This document shows, piece by piece, positions 43,082 through 52,367 of a stretch of DNA of 64,000 nucleotides. The DNA comes from Acinetobacter nosocomialis NIPH 2119. GTDB lineage: Bacteria; Pseudomonadota; Gammaproteobacteria; Pseudomonadales; Moraxellaceae. The stretch covers positions 3,708,163 to 3,772,162 of the forward strand of contig NZ_KB849239.1 in the NCBI RefSeq assembly GCF_000368085.1. The letters run 5' to 3'. A program made the translations under genes and the position numbers. The first letter of the stretch is position 1. Each line of letters begins with the position of its first letter. The notes below the pieces were generated by a model. That model was given only the letters and a program-made list of their open reading frames with translations. It was not told the origin of the DNA and ran no database searches.

Positions 43082-44797
43082 TTAACGCGCTAACTTAGCT
43101 AAAAGTTCTTCTTTAGTTAAATTGCTCGCTTCAGCATCGCGGCGACCTTTATATTCAAACGTACCAGCATCAAGGCCTTTCTCACCAATTACAATACGGT
43201 GTGGAATGCCCATTAACTCAAGGTCAGAGAATTTAACACCTGGACGTTCATTACGGTCATCAAGTAATACATCAAAACCTTGAGCTTGTAGCTCAGCATA
43301 AAGTGCTTCAGCTGCTTCAAGAGTGCGAGGTGATTTGTGTGCATTCATTGGAACAATTGCGATTTCAAAAGGAGCAATTGCTTGTGGCCAAATAATCCCT
43401 TTGTCATCGTAGTTTTGCTCAATTGCAGCTGCAACTACGCGCGTTACACCAATACCGTAACAACCCATTGTTACTGTAAATGGTTTGCCATCTTCACCTA
43501 AAACTTTACAGCCTAATGCTTCAGAGTATTTAGTACCAAGTTGGAAAATATGACCCACTTCAATACCGCGTTTAATTTGTAGTGTGCCTTTACCATCTGG
43601 AGATGGATCGCCTTCAACCACATTACGCAAATCAAAGATTTCAGTAATTTGTGCATCACGTTCCCAGTTTACGCCTACAGCGTGTTTATCAGCTTCATTT
43701 GCACCAGCAACAAAGTCAGAAAGAACAGATGCAGCACGGTCAACAATTACAGTGATACCTTTTTCAACCAAACCTTGTGGACCTGTAAAGCCAGCAGTTA
43801 AGCCAAATGCTTGAAGTTGCTCTTCTGTTGCAAACGTAAGAGGAGCGGCAACTAAAGGATGTTTCTCAGCTTTAATTTCATTGAGTTCGTGATCGCCACG
43901 TAAGAATAGGGCAACCACAGGTACATTACCTTTTTCGTCTGCAATACCTTGAACCAATAACGCTTTTACTGATTGTTTAGGATCAGCATTTAAGAACTGG
44001 CATACATCAGCAATTGTTTTTTGGTTTGGTGTTTCAACCAACTTAAATTCTTGTGCAGGCGCTGCGCGTTCACCTACTAAAACAGCCTCAGCCATTTCAA
44101 CGTTTGCTGCATAATCAGATTCAGTTGAAAATGCGATGTCATCTTCACCACTTGAAGCCAATACATGGAATTCATGTGAAGCTGAACCACCAATTGAACC
44201 TGTGTCAGCTTGAACTGGGCGGAAGTCTAAACCTAAGCGAGTAAAAATACGGCTATAAGTGTCGTACATTACATCATAAGTTTCTTGTAATGATTCTTGA
44301 GTTGCATGGAAAGAATATGCATCTTTCATAATGAACTCGCGTGAACGCATTACACCAAAACGTGGACGAATTTCATCACGGAATTTGGTTTGAATTTGAT
44401 AGAAATTTACAGGAAGTTGTTTATAACTTTTTAGCTCGTTACGTGCTAAATCGGTAATTACTTCTTCATGTGTAGGACCAAGCACAAACGGGTTGTCGTG
44501 ACGATCTTTGAAGCGTAATAATTCAGGGCCGTATTGTTCATAACGACCTGATTCTTCCCACAAGCTTGCGGGTTGAGTCACGGGCATGAACACTTCCATA
44601 GCACCTGAACGATTCATTTCTTCACGAACAATCGCATCAACTTTTTTAAGCACACGTGTTCCCATCGGCAGCCATGTATATAAACCAGATGCCAATTTAC
44701 GAATCATCCCCGCACGTAACATAAGCTGATGTGAAATCACTTCAGCATCGTTTGGGGTTTCTCTCAACGTTGCAAATAAAAAGCGGCTTGCGCGCAT
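43082..44797 (-). CDS. proS: Prolyl-tRNA synthetase
   Basis: A 571-residue class II synthetase of the bacterial type. Motif 1 is around MNRSGAMEVFMPVTQPASLW, motif 2 is in FYQIQTKFRDEIRPRFGVMR, and motif 3 is GCYGIGVTRVVAAAIEQ. Between motifs 2 and 3 lies the editing (INS) domain (about residues 225-400), which hydrolyses Ala-tRNA(Pro). The C-terminal anticodon-binding domain ends ASNLTKEELLAKLAR. Length is standard (E. coli 572). The start MRASRFLFATLRETPNDAEV is the family N-terminus. It lies 59 bases downstream of the RND permease stop on... the same strand order, efflux genes being transcribed further upstream and ending at 44857. Confidence 0.97.
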   Translation of the reverse strand: MRASRFLFATLRETPNDAEVISHQLMLRAGMIRKLASGLYTWLPMGTRVLKKVDAIVREEMNRSGAMEVFMPVTQPASLWEESGRYEQYGPELLRFKDRHDNPFVLGPTHEEVITDLARNELKSYKQLPVNFYQIQTKFRDEIRPRFGVMRSREFIMKDAYSFHATQESLQETYDVMYDTYSRIFTRLGLDFRPVQADTGSIGGSASHEFHVLASSGEDDIAFSTESDYAANVEMAEAVLVGERAAPAQEFKLVETPNQKTIADVCQFLNADPKQSVKALLVQGIADEKGNVPVVALFLRGDHELNEIKAEKHPLVAAPLTFATEEQLQAFGLTAGFTGPQGLVEKGITVIVDRAASVLSDFVAGANEADKHAVGVNWERDAQITEIFDLRNVVEGDPSPDGKGTLQIKRGIEVGHIFQLGTKYSEALGCKVLGEDGKPFTVTMGCYGIGVTRVVAAAIEQNYDDKGIIWPQAIAPFEIAIVPMNAHKSPRTLEAAEALYAELQAQGFDVLLDDRNERPGVKFSDLELMGIPHRIVIGEKGLDAGTFEYKGRRDAEASNLTKEELLAKLAR

Positions 44798-44856
44798 GGA
44801 AAAAGTCCTAAAAAGTTAAGCGTTATAAAAACGCAGATTATACGATAGTTGCTGCA

Positions 44857-47800
44857 TTATGACATGAATCGTCGAGTTTGACGCAGCATAAAGTTTTTCA
44901 AGTCATCCAGATAAGTGAAAATGACGGGTACTACTACAAGAGTCAATAAGGTAGAGGTGATTACACCACCAATAACAGCATGGGCCATCGGCGCACTTTG
45001 CTCTCCGCCTTCGCCCAAGCCTAAAGCTAATGGAACCATACCCATGACCATAGCACTAGTAGTCATTAAAATAGGGCGTAAACGGGTTTTACCCGCTTGT
45101 AAAATAGCATCATAACGACTTTCCCCATGTTCCATGGCCTTTTTAATAAAGTCGATAAGTAAAATCGCGTTTTTGGTTACTAGCCCCATGAGCATAATAA
45201 TGCCAATAATTGAAAATAGGTTTAGGGTACTTCTGAACAAGAACAGTGCAAGAAACACCCCAATCAATGACAGGGGCAAAGATGCCATAATCGCAGCTGG
45301 GTGAATAAAACTATTAAACTGAGAACCCAAAACAATATAAATAAATACAATGGAAAGCGTAATAGCAGTTAATGCATAACCCGCAGACTCTGCCATATCT
45401 GCATTGGCACCTTGGGTATTGAAGGTATAACCGCCAGGCAACTTAAATGCTTTTTGCATTTTATCGATGTCTTTCCCGATATCCCCACTTGGGCGTCCTG
45501 ACGTATTGGCTTGGATGAGTACTTCGCGCTCAAGATCGCGTCGGTTAATTTGTGACGCACCGAATTTTTGCTCGGTTGTTGCTACTGCACTCAATGGAAC
45601 TAATATCGGTTGTCCATTTGCACCAGTTTTGTTTGAGTTGAGATATAGGTTTTGCACGTCTTGCGGAAGCATACGTTTGTTTTCATTTAAACGGATATTT
45701 ACATCATAAGTTTCGCCGTCACGGTCTTCCCACGTTGTGACATTATCGCCCGCAATGAGTGGTCGAATCGCATTTGCAACTTGGGAAACAGACAACCCTA
45801 AGTCACTTGCCAGTACACGATTAATATGAACACCTAAAGTTGGTTTCGGTTCTTTTAACGAGCTTTCTAAATCGACCACACCTTTAATTTTACCCATTTC
45901 AGTCATAAATCGATTTGAAATTTTTTGAAGTTCATTCAGGTCAGTTCCTTTAATCGAAATCATGATTGGCTTTTGACCACCAGACACTGAATCTTGAGCC
46001 GCAGCAACGGAGGTAACACGAATACCCGCTACGGTTTGCAAACGATCACGGAATTCATTATTGAGCGTTGTTAAATCTGAACTACGCTGTTGTTTTGGTT
46101 TTAAAGTCACTCCTAAACCAGCGTGGTTTTTACCAGAGTCTATTGTGCTATTTACAACCCCGTAGGTAGATACCACATCGGGAAATTGCCTAATAATTTG
46201 ATCGACTTGATGTAACTTGGCTTGAGTATATTCTAAAGAAGCATCGACCGGCGTCTCGAACTGAATACGGATTTCACCTTTATCTGGAACTGGTACAAAT
46301 TCGGTTCCAATCAATTTAGATAAACCTAAGGCCGCAACCAGTGAAGCAATCGCAATAATGACTGTAATAAAACGAAAGCGCAGAGCAAGTTTCAACAGCT
46401 TTTCATAAATATGGGTAAGGCCATCTAGTAATCTAGAAATGTGATTAAAGAAACGTTGTAGTCGACTTTCCTTTTTCTTTACCGGGTCTTTCCAATGTGC
46501 TGAAAGCATTGGGTCGAGTGTAAAACTGATAAACATGGAAATAAGAACAGCTGTACTTACAGTTACCCCAAACTGGTAGAAGAAACGCCCAATTAACCCC
46601 CCCATGAAAGCAACAGGTAAAAATACCGCCACAATGGTAAGTGTAGTTGCGAGTACCGCTAACCCAATTTCTTTGGTGCCATCTAAAGCGGCGGTGACAT
46701 GATCTTTGCCAAGCTCGGTATGCCTAACAATGTTTTCTCGAACTACAATCGCGTCATCAATTAATAGGCCAATACTGAGTGATAGAGCTAACAGCGTCAT
46801 CATGTTAATACTAAATCCAAAAGCCCATATGAACGTTAATGTTCCAAGCAGGGTAATCGGTAAAGTTAAACCTGTAATGACGGTAGATCGGAAAGAACCT
46901 AAAAAGAGTAAAACAATTAAAACTGCTAAACCTGCTCCTTCAAGAATGGTACGTACTACATCTTTAATTGAAGCGCGAATACCTTTGGAGCTGTCTGCGA
47001 CGACTTTATAGTTTAATCCAGCAGGCATTTGAGCTTTTAGCTTCTCTAAGGTTTGGTAAGTCTTATCGACAACTTGAATTACATTGGCATCTGAACTTTT
47101 TAAAATATCGATGGAGACTGCGGTTCTTCCATTATAAAAAGCACTGGATTGCAGTTCGGCTTGAGTGTCTTCAACGGTTGCCACTTGTTTTAGAAAAATA
47201 GGGGAGCCATTTTTATTAGCAATGACCAAGTCACCAAAACCAAAAGGATGAATAACTTTTGATTGAATCTGTACCACTAGTTCAGAATTCTTTTGCTGTA
47301 AAGTTCCTGCAGGTACTTCTATATTTTCATTTTTTAGTGTGTTAATGACCTGATCAATGCCAATACCATAGCTTTGTAATTGTTCAGGATGAACTTTTAT
47401 ACGAATTTGACGTTTCGCATCACCTAGTAAATTGACATTACCTACACCAGAAACGGTTTTAAGTTGCGGCACAATTTTTTTGTCTACATAAGAACTTAAT
47501 TGAGCCAAGCTCATCGTATTCGACTCAAACACCACCGACATAATCGGGCTAGATGAAGGATCGTAGCGTTGCACAATCGGCGTATCAATTTCATCACGAA
47601 ATTGAGCGATAACCGGAGCAATTTTGTCGCGAACATCTTGAGCAGCAATTGCTGAAGAGGTGTCTAGATTAAACTCGGCAATCACCATCGATGATCCTTC
47701 ACTTGAACGTGAAGTAATTTGTTTAATGCCCGAAATTGTATTGATTTGATCTTCGAGTTTTTTTGTAATATCAGACTCAACCGCTTCAGGTGAAGCACCA

Positions 47801-47955
47801 GCATATTGCGTGGTAACCACTACAAATGGGAAATCTACGTTAGGAAACTCTTCAACGGTCATGCGTTTCCAAGAGGCTAACCCGAGTACCATTAAGCACA
47901 GCATCATCATAATGGTAAAAACGGGGTACTTCACACTGATTCGGGTAAACCACAT
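44857..47955 (-). CDS. RND efflux permease, HAE1 family
   Basis: A 1032-residue proton-driven inner-membrane pump with twelve helices and two large periplasmic loops. The N-terminus FTRISVKYPVFTIMMMLCLM is typical. The proton-relay pair is in LSIGLLIDDAIVVRENIVRH (two adjacent Asp in helix 4, near residue 400), and the second-half helix 10-11 GLVTKNAILLIDFIKKAMEH is intact. It exports drugs, dyes or lipophilic metabolites with the adaptor encoded 15 bases upstream. No TolC-like outer-membrane gene is adjacent, so an unlinked one must be used. It is not AdeB, AdeJ or AdeG by its short CusA/MdtB-like N-terminal sequence, and I give no symbol. Confidence 0.93.
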   Translation of the reverse strand: MWFTRISVKYPVFTIMMMLCLMVLGLASWKRMTVEEFPNVDFPFVVVTTQYAGASPEAVESDITKKLEDQINTISGIKQITSRSSEGSSMVIAEFNLDTSSAIAAQDVRDKIAPVIAQFRDEIDTPIVQRYDPSSSPIMSVVFESNTMSLAQLSSYVDKKIVPQLKTVSGVGNVNLLGDAKRQIRIKVHPEQLQSYGIGIDQVINTLKNENIEVPAGTLQQKNSELVVQIQSKVIHPFGFGDLVIANKNGSPIFLKQVATVEDTQAELQSSAFYNGRTAVSIDILKSSDANVIQVVDKTYQTLEKLKAQMPAGLNYKVVADSSKGIRASIKDVVRTILEGAGLAVLIVLLFLGSFRSTVITGLTLPITLLGTLTFIWAFGFSINMMTLLALSLSIGLLIDDAIVVRENIVRHTELGKDHVTAALDGTKEIGLAVLATTLTIVAVFLPVAFMGGLIGRFFYQFGVTVSTAVLISMFISFTLDPMLSAHWKDPVKKKESRLQRFFNHISRLLDGLTHIYEKLLKLALRFRFITVIIAIASLVAALGLSKLIGTEFVPVPDKGEIRIQFETPVDASLEYTQAKLHQVDQIIRQFPDVVSTYGVVNSTIDSGKNHAGLGVTLKPKQQRSSDLTTLNNEFRDRLQTVAGIRVTSVAAAQDSVSGGQKPIMISIKGTDLNELQKISNRFMTEMGKIKGVVDLESSLKEPKPTLGVHINRVLASDLGLSVSQVANAIRPLIAGDNVTTWEDRDGETYDVNIRLNENKRMLPQDVQNLYLNSNKTGANGQPILVPLSAVATTEQKFGASQINRRDLEREVLIQANTSGRPSGDIGKDIDKMQKAFKLPGGYTFNTQGANADMAESAGYALTAITLSIVFIYIVLGSQFNSFIHPAAIMASLPLSLIGVFLALFLFRSTLNLFSIIGIIMLMGLVTKNAILLIDFIKKAMEHGESRYDAILQAGKTRLRPILMTTSAMVMGMVPLALGLGEGGEQSAPMAHAVIGGVITSTLLTLVVVPVIFTYLDDLKNFMLRQTRRFMS

Positions 47956-47970
47956 AAGCTATTTGCTACC

Positions 47971-49089
47971 TTATTTATTTTTTTCGGCTGTAAGCGTCAC
48001 TTTTTTATTGATATCGGAATCGTCAAACTGGATACGACTTACCTGATCTGTGCTTTGTAGACCTTGTACCAAAGCAATATTTTCATTGTAACGCTGCTCA
48101 ACTACCCGAATTTTGACCTTTTGAATGGTTTGATTGCGTATCACCCATACGAAAGGATCTTGTTGCAGGTTTTGAATACTATCTAAAGGAATAGTTTGTC
48201 CTTGATTGTGATCACTTTGCAAAATAATGCCATTAATAAAAGCGCCGATACTGAGTGAATCAATTGCTTCTTTAGGGCTCGCAAAGAATTCAATTTGTCG
48301 ACTATCTTGGTCTGCTACAGGTGAGACCCGAGTCAGTATGGCATGTAATTGTTTTGAATTACCCTGAATCTGATATTGAATAGGGCTGCCGACTTTTAGT
48401 GCAGATTGTTGTTCAATAGGCAACTTTGCCTGTATTTCTAATTGATCAGGATTAACGATTTCAAAGAGCGTTTGTCCAACCGATACAGTTTGTCCCGGTT
48501 CAACTTGTCGTTTAGTAATGACACCTGAAATCGGGCTATTAATAATACCATCTCGATCAGCCTTTTTAGCAATATCAACATTGGCTTGCTGAGCTCTAAC
48601 ACTTTCAAGTTGACCCTTATAATCTACCTGACTCTGTTCAAACTCTACACGGGCAATAAAGCCTTGATTAAGTAGTCTTTGTTTTCGATTCATCAAATTA
48701 CGTGCAAGCTCTGCTTGTGCCTGAGCTGAAGCAAGATTTGCTTCAGCTTGAGCTAAACGTGCAGCATTATCTTGATTGTTTAATCTGACTAAAACTTGGC
48801 CTTTTTGTACTTTTTGTCCCACATTTGCATTAACAGATGTTGCTGTCGCACTGACTTGAGCTTGAATAGAGCTTTGTTGTACCGCACGAATAGTTCCTGT
48901 AAAGGCAGTCTGAGCAGCAAGCGAACCTTCTTTTACAGTAATTAAATCTTGAGGAATAAGTTCAATTTTTTTTGGTTCAGATGCTGTGGTTTTTGGTGCT
49001 TCTTGCTGATGACATGCAGCTAAAATCAAACTCAAGCTAATTAAGCTTAATTTAAAAAAAGTAGAAGGGGTAAGATGCGTTGTGCGCAT
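47971..49089 (-). CDS. RND efflux periplasmic adaptor (membrane fusion) lipoprotein
   Basis: 372 residues. The N-terminal signal ends in a lipobox (SLILAAC, Cys26), so it is a lipoprotein anchored in the inner membrane. Residues 60-230 form the barrel-sandwich and a coiled-coil hairpin (NLASAQAQAELARNLMNRKQ ... VDYKGQLESVRAQQANVDIA), with the lipoyl halves VGQKVQKGQVLVRL and GVITKRQVEPGQTVSVGQTL. It links the permease encoded next to an outer-membrane channel. The adaptor-then-permease order and the 15-base gap indicate one operon. The substrate is unknown. Confidence 0.92.
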   Translation of the reverse strand: MRTTHLTPSTFFKLSLISLSLILAACHQQEAPKTTASEPKKIELIPQDLITVKEGSLAAQTAFTGTIRAVQQSSIQAQVSATATSVNANVGQKVQKGQVLVRLNNQDNAARLAQAEANLASAQAQAELARNLMNRKQRLLNQGFIARVEFEQSQVDYKGQLESVRAQQANVDIAKKADRDGIINSPISGVITKRQVEPGQTVSVGQTLFEIVNPDQLEIQAKLPIEQQSALKVGSPIQYQIQGNSKQLHAILTRVSPVADQDSRQIEFFASPKEAIDSLSIGAFINGIILQSDHNQGQTIPLDSIQNLQQDPFVWVIRNQTIQKVKIRVVEQRYNENIALVQGLQSTDQVSRIQFDDSDINKKVTLTAEKNK

Positions 49090-49148
49090 ACAGCATCATC
49101 CTGTAATTCAAATTTTATTTTGCCCCTATTCTTGATAAAGCTGTGCGC

Positions 49149-49787
49149 TTATTCAAGCTTTTTTAAACGTTCGATAATATTTTCATAGTCTTTATTGGTG
49201 CGGTTATAGTTTTTTGAAAGTATTTCAAGTGTTTGTTTAACCTTATTAATATTCATCAGATTGTTTTCAATTAGGGTTTTATGCCTTTCAGGAACCTTTT
49301 CACCTTTACGAAAATATTCCATTTCCTGACGTTTAAATAAAATTTTGTCTTGTTGTAATTGACTCAGTTGTTCCTGTTGATAATTCATTTGTTTTTTGAT
49401 TGCCAATAAAGCTTGGTCTCTTTTAATCAACGCAGTTTTACTATTGCTATATGCTTTTTTTAACTTGTTATCTTCTTCCCTATATCGAGCAGATAATGCA
49501 CGTTGTGAAGATTGATTTAGATCAGCTTCAGAATTATAGGGATGATTTCTTTTAATGACCTGCATATTTTGGTCAAGTGCCTCATATCCATAGCGAATAT
49601 GAGCGGGGGTTACAGATGTACTAATATTAGCAATGCCATGCTGGTCGTAATAGCGATACCAAACAGCTTTAGGAGCACCATTTGCAGCTAAAGTTGGGGA
49701 TGAGAAAAACAGGGCTCCGCAAGAAGCAATGCTTATAAAAATAGACAAGCAGGTCCTATAAAAGGCATATTTCATCCGCTTATTCAT
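49149..49787 (-). CDS. Secreted coiled-coil protein with DUF4124-like N-terminal region
   Basis: 212 residues from ATG 49787, which has GGGGA six bases upstream. An extended signal peptide (residues 1-35, ending near LAANG) is followed by VWYRYYDQHGIANISTSVTP, which resembles a DUF4124 beta-strand domain (hydrophobic strand, then 'G...' turn). From residue 90 to the end there is a long charged heptad-like coiled coil (KKQMNYQQEQLSQLQQDKIL). It should be a periplasmic scaffold or binding protein; its partner is unknown. It lies 60 bases upstream of the RND adaptor on the same strand and could be co-transcribed with the pump. Confidence 0.75.
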   Translation of the reverse strand: MNKRMKYAFYRTCLSIFISIASCGALFFSSPTLAANGAPKAVWYRYYDQHGIANISTSVTPAHIRYGYEALDQNMQVIKRNHPYNSEADLNQSSQRALSARYREEDNKLKKAYSNSKTALIKRDQALLAIKKQMNYQQEQLSQLQQDKILFKRQEMEYFRKGEKVPERHKTLIENNLMNINKVKQTLEILSKNYNRTNKDYENIIERLKKLE

Positions 49788-49896
49788 AAAATTCCCCAAA
49801 AAAGAAAGCTAAACCGCTTATTTTTAAATAATTAATCTTAAATATATTAGTTATTAGACCTCTTGCGAAAGTAAAAACCACCTCAATCTAAATTTC

Positions 49897-50295
49897 ATGA
49901 GATATCAGAAATTAAATCGTTTTTCAGATTCTGAATTCCAGCGCTTGGTTGGTGTACCTCGACCAGTTTTTAGTGAAATGATCGAAGTTTTAAAAGAAGT
50001 AGAATCACTTAAAAAGAAATCTGGGCGTCCTCATACTTTAGCTATAGAGGATCAATTATTATTAACACTCAATTACTTACGGAATTACAGCACTCAATTG
50101 GAGTTGGCTGCAAATTACCATATCGCTGAAAGTAATGTGAATCGAACCATTAAAAAGGTTGAAGATGCATTGATGAAATCAAGACGGTTTACTCTGCCAA
50201 AACGAAGCATTACCACAGCAGACGAACAGTTTAACTGGGTCATTATTGATGCGACAGAATGTTCAATAGAACGTCCGAAAAAAAAATCAGAGTAA
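49897..50295 (+). CDS. IS5-family transposase, N-terminal part (orfA)
   Basis: 132 residues. The N-terminal helix-turn-helix-like region (LNRFSDSEFQRLVGVPRPVF ... SNVNRTIKKVEDALMK) is followed by the first catalytic Asp in VIIDATECSIERPKK. The frame stops at 50293-50295 just after a run of nine A (50278-50286). A shift of +1 there, or loss of one A, joins it to the downstream frame and gives a 273-residue protein, the usual size. The protein may therefore be made by slippage on the A run, as in some IS5 groups, or the copy may be inactive. Confidence 0.8.
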   Translation: MRYQKLNRFSDSEFQRLVGVPRPVFSEMIEVLKEVESLKKKSGRPHTLAIEDQLLLTLNYLRNYSTQLELAANYHIAESNVNRTIKKVEDALMKSRRFTLPKRSITTADEQFNWVIIDATECSIERPKKKSE

Positions 50296-50719
50296 GTTCT
50301 ACAGTGGTAAAAAGAAGAAACATACGCTAAAAGCACAAGTGATCTATCATCCGAACAGCAAACAAATCATAGGGCTAGATATATCGAATGGCAGTCAGCA
50401 TGACATTAAATTGGCAAGAAGAACGGTTAAAAAATTCAAACATTGTAAATATGTTATGACCGATTTAGGGTACTACGGATTAGAGCAAGATGGCTTTAAA
50501 TTATTGATGCCAATAAAGAAAAAGAAGAATTTACCCTTATTTGATGTTGAGAAAAAGTACAATAAAATGATTGGAAAAATACGAGTTGTGATCGAACATA
50601 TTAATAGTCAATTGAAAACATTTAGAATATTAAGTGAACGCTATCGAAATAGACGGAAAAGATTCGGTTTACGCATTAACTTAATCGCTGCACTGGTAAA
50701 TCGGATGAACTTGCAATAA
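50296..50719 (+). CDS. IS5-family transposase, C-terminal part (orfB)
   Basis: The frame is read from the slip site onwards as QSKFYSGKKKKHTLKAQVIY, with a possible independent GTG start at 50339. It carries the second Asp in VMTDLGYYGLEQDG and the catalytic Glu in RVVIEHINSQLKTFRIL, completing a DDE triad with orfA. Alone it lacks the DNA-binding part and the first Asp, so it is functional only as a fusion. Fusion needs a +1 shift at the A9 run; whether that run is native to the element cannot be judged from a single copy. Confidence 0.75.
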
Positions 50720-50954
50720 CGACTTTCGCAAGAGGTCTATTATTTAACTGAATAAAAATATCGACATTCTAAAAAAAATGATAATTTTTTCGAAAGTGTG
50801 ATGAGGTTAAAAGTTATTGTTTATAAATGAGAAAGTAGACAAAAACCTTTCATTGAAAATAGAAGTATAGATATGTTAAAAATGCGTATAAATCTGTAAA
50901 ACAAATTTAAGTTAAATTGCATTTATATTTTATGTTATGGGGATGGAGGATTAA

Positions 50955-51338
50955 ATGGAAGATGCGTTCCAAAATCTGAAAGTAATGGTTATTGATGACT
51001 CAAAAACTATTCGCCGTACAGCAGAAACATTATTGCAACGTGAAGGTTGTGAAGTGATTACTGCTGTCGATGGATTTGAAGCTTTATCTAAAATTGCTGA
51101 AGCGAATCCGGATATCGTTTTTGTAGATATCATGATGCCTCGTTTAGACGGTTATCAAACTTGTGCTCTGATTAAGAACTCTCAAAATTATCAGAACATT
51201 CCCGTTATCATGCTCTCTAGTAAAGATGGTCTATTTGATCAGGCAAAAGGGCGTGTGGTAGGTTCAGATGAATACTTGACGAAACCATTTAGCAAAGATG
51301 AATTGTTAAATGCGATTCGTAATCATGTAAGTTCATAA
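50955..51338 (+). CDS. pilG: Twitching motility response regulator PilG
   Basis: A 127-residue single receiver domain. The acidic pocket is in KVMVIDDSKTIRRTAETLLQ, the phosphorylatable Asp in DIVFVDIMMPRLDGYQTCAL near residue 57, and the conserved Thr/Ser and Lys in VIMLSSKDGLFD and YLTKPFSKDELL. There is no output domain, so it acts on the pilus motors or adenylate cyclase, as PilG does in Pseudomonas. It is the first gene of pilG-pilH-pilI-pilJ-chpA-chpC. A strong ribosome site (GGAGG) precedes it. The nearest upstream feature is the IS, 215 bases away, so the native promoter is probably still present between them. Confidence 0.95.
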   Translation: MEDAFQNLKVMVIDDSKTIRRTAETLLQREGCEVITAVDGFEALSKIAEANPDIVFVDIMMPRLDGYQTCALIKNSQNYQNIPVIMLSSKDGLFDQAKGRVVGSDEYLTKPFSKDELLNAIRNHVSS

Positions 51339-51364
51339 TTAAGTAATTTAAGGGCAAAGAAGAA

Positions 51365-51727
51365 ATGGCACGTATTCTTATTGTTGATGACTCACCAACA
51401 GAAACTTATCGTTTTAGAGAAATTCTAACTAAGCACGGTTACGATGTAATTGAAGCATCTAATGGTGCAGATGGTGTAACTTTGGCAAAAGCAGAACAGC
51501 CTGACTTAGTGTTAATGGATGTTGTAATGCCAGGTGTAAATGGCTTTCAGGCAACACGCCAGATTACCCGTGATGAAGACACTAAGCATATTCCAGTTGT
51601 TATTGTAAGTACTAAAGATCAGGCAACTGACCGAGTATGGGGTAAACGTCAGGGTGCTCTTGATTACTTGATTAAGCCTATTGAAGAAAAGCAACTGATC
51701 GATGTAATTAAACAATTTCTAAATTAA
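51365..51727 (+). CDS. pilH: Twitching motility response regulator PilH
   Basis: A 120-residue single receiver domain, 26 bases after pilG. RILIVDDSPTETYRFREILT opens it. The phospho-acceptor Asp is in LVLMDVVMPGVNGFQATRQI near residue 52, followed by VVIVSTKDQATD and the Lys in YLIKPIEEKQLIDVI. In Pseudomonas, PilH counteracts PilG, controlling pilus retraction and acting as a phosphate sink of the ChpA kinase. The DDSPTE sequence and position after pilG support the assignment. Confidence 0.95.
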   Translation: MARILIVDDSPTETYRFREILTKHGYDVIEASNGADGVTLAKAEQPDLVLMDVVMPGVNGFQATRQITRDEDTKHIPVVIVSTKDQATDRVWGKRQGALDYLIKPIEEKQLIDVIKQFLN

Positions 51728-51784
51728 CTCATCCATCCATAAAAACATAAATGGCGGGTCTACACCCGTCTTATAGGATCGAGT

Positions 51785-52321
51785 ATGGCCGCGAACGGAT
51801 TTATTGAGTTACTTCGTTTGTCTAAACGGGGTAACAAGAATTACGCTTCAGTCCAAAATGAAGCAGAGCGATGGTCAGGAATTGCTTTTGAAATGAGAGG
51901 GCAATACTTCGTCGCACCACTTGGGGAAGTGTCAGAGGTTATCTATCCACCAAAATATACACCTGTTCCAAATACCCAAAGTTGGGTGAAGGGACTGGCA
52001 AATATTCGGGGAAGATTACTTTCAGTTTCTGACTTGGCACATTTTATTTCAGGGCAACGAAGTTCATTTTCGGCTGCCCAAAAAGTGTTATGTATTAGCC
52101 ATCACGACCAATATGTGGGATTGGTTGTTGATCAGGTCTTGGGGATTCAACACTTTAATAAGAAAAGCTTTTTTTCTCAAAGTTCAAACTTGGAGGAAAA
52201 TTTAAAAGAATATTGCCAAGGGTATTTTCACCAACACAATCAGCATTGGCATGTTTTTTTATTTAGTCGATTATTGCAAAACCCACATTACATGAATGCA
52301 TCGACAAAATTTATAAACTAA
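51785..52321 (+). CDS. pilI: CheW-like adaptor PilI
   Basis: 178 residues with one CheW SH3-like domain (about residues 32-165), including GIAFEMRGQYFVAPLGEVSE, WVKGLANIRGRLLSVSDLAH and HHDQYVGLVVDQVLGIQHFN. The NIRG segment is the CheW hallmark that contacts the receptor and the kinase. It couples PilJ to ChpA. The operon position between pilH and pilJ is canonical. Confidence 0.94.
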   Translation: MAANGFIELLRLSKRGNKNYASVQNEAERWSGIAFEMRGQYFVAPLGEVSEVIYPPKYTPVPNTQSWVKGLANIRGRLLSVSDLAHFISGQRSSFSAAQKVLCISHHDQYVGLVVDQVLGIQHFNKKSFFSQSSNLEENLKEYCQGYFHQHNQHWHVFLFSRLLQNPHYMNASTKFIN

Positions 52322-52367
52322 TTTTTATGCTGTTAATACACAGTGTATTTTTCTGGGGAGAAGCTGT

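Larger units (their letters stand above)
49855..50739 (+). mobile_element. IS5-family insertion sequence (885 bp)
   Basis: The two ends carry 18 bp perfect inverted repeats, TAGACCTCTTGCGAAAGT at 49855-49872 and its complement at 50722-50739. Direct repeats TTAT flank it at 49851-49854 and 50740-50743 and are the likely target duplication. Inside are two overlapping-frame parts of a DDE transposase. The element sits between the coiled-coil protein gene and pilG, 215 bases before pilG. Family is judged from size, IR style and transposase motifs; I cannot name the isoform. Confidence 0.88.
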
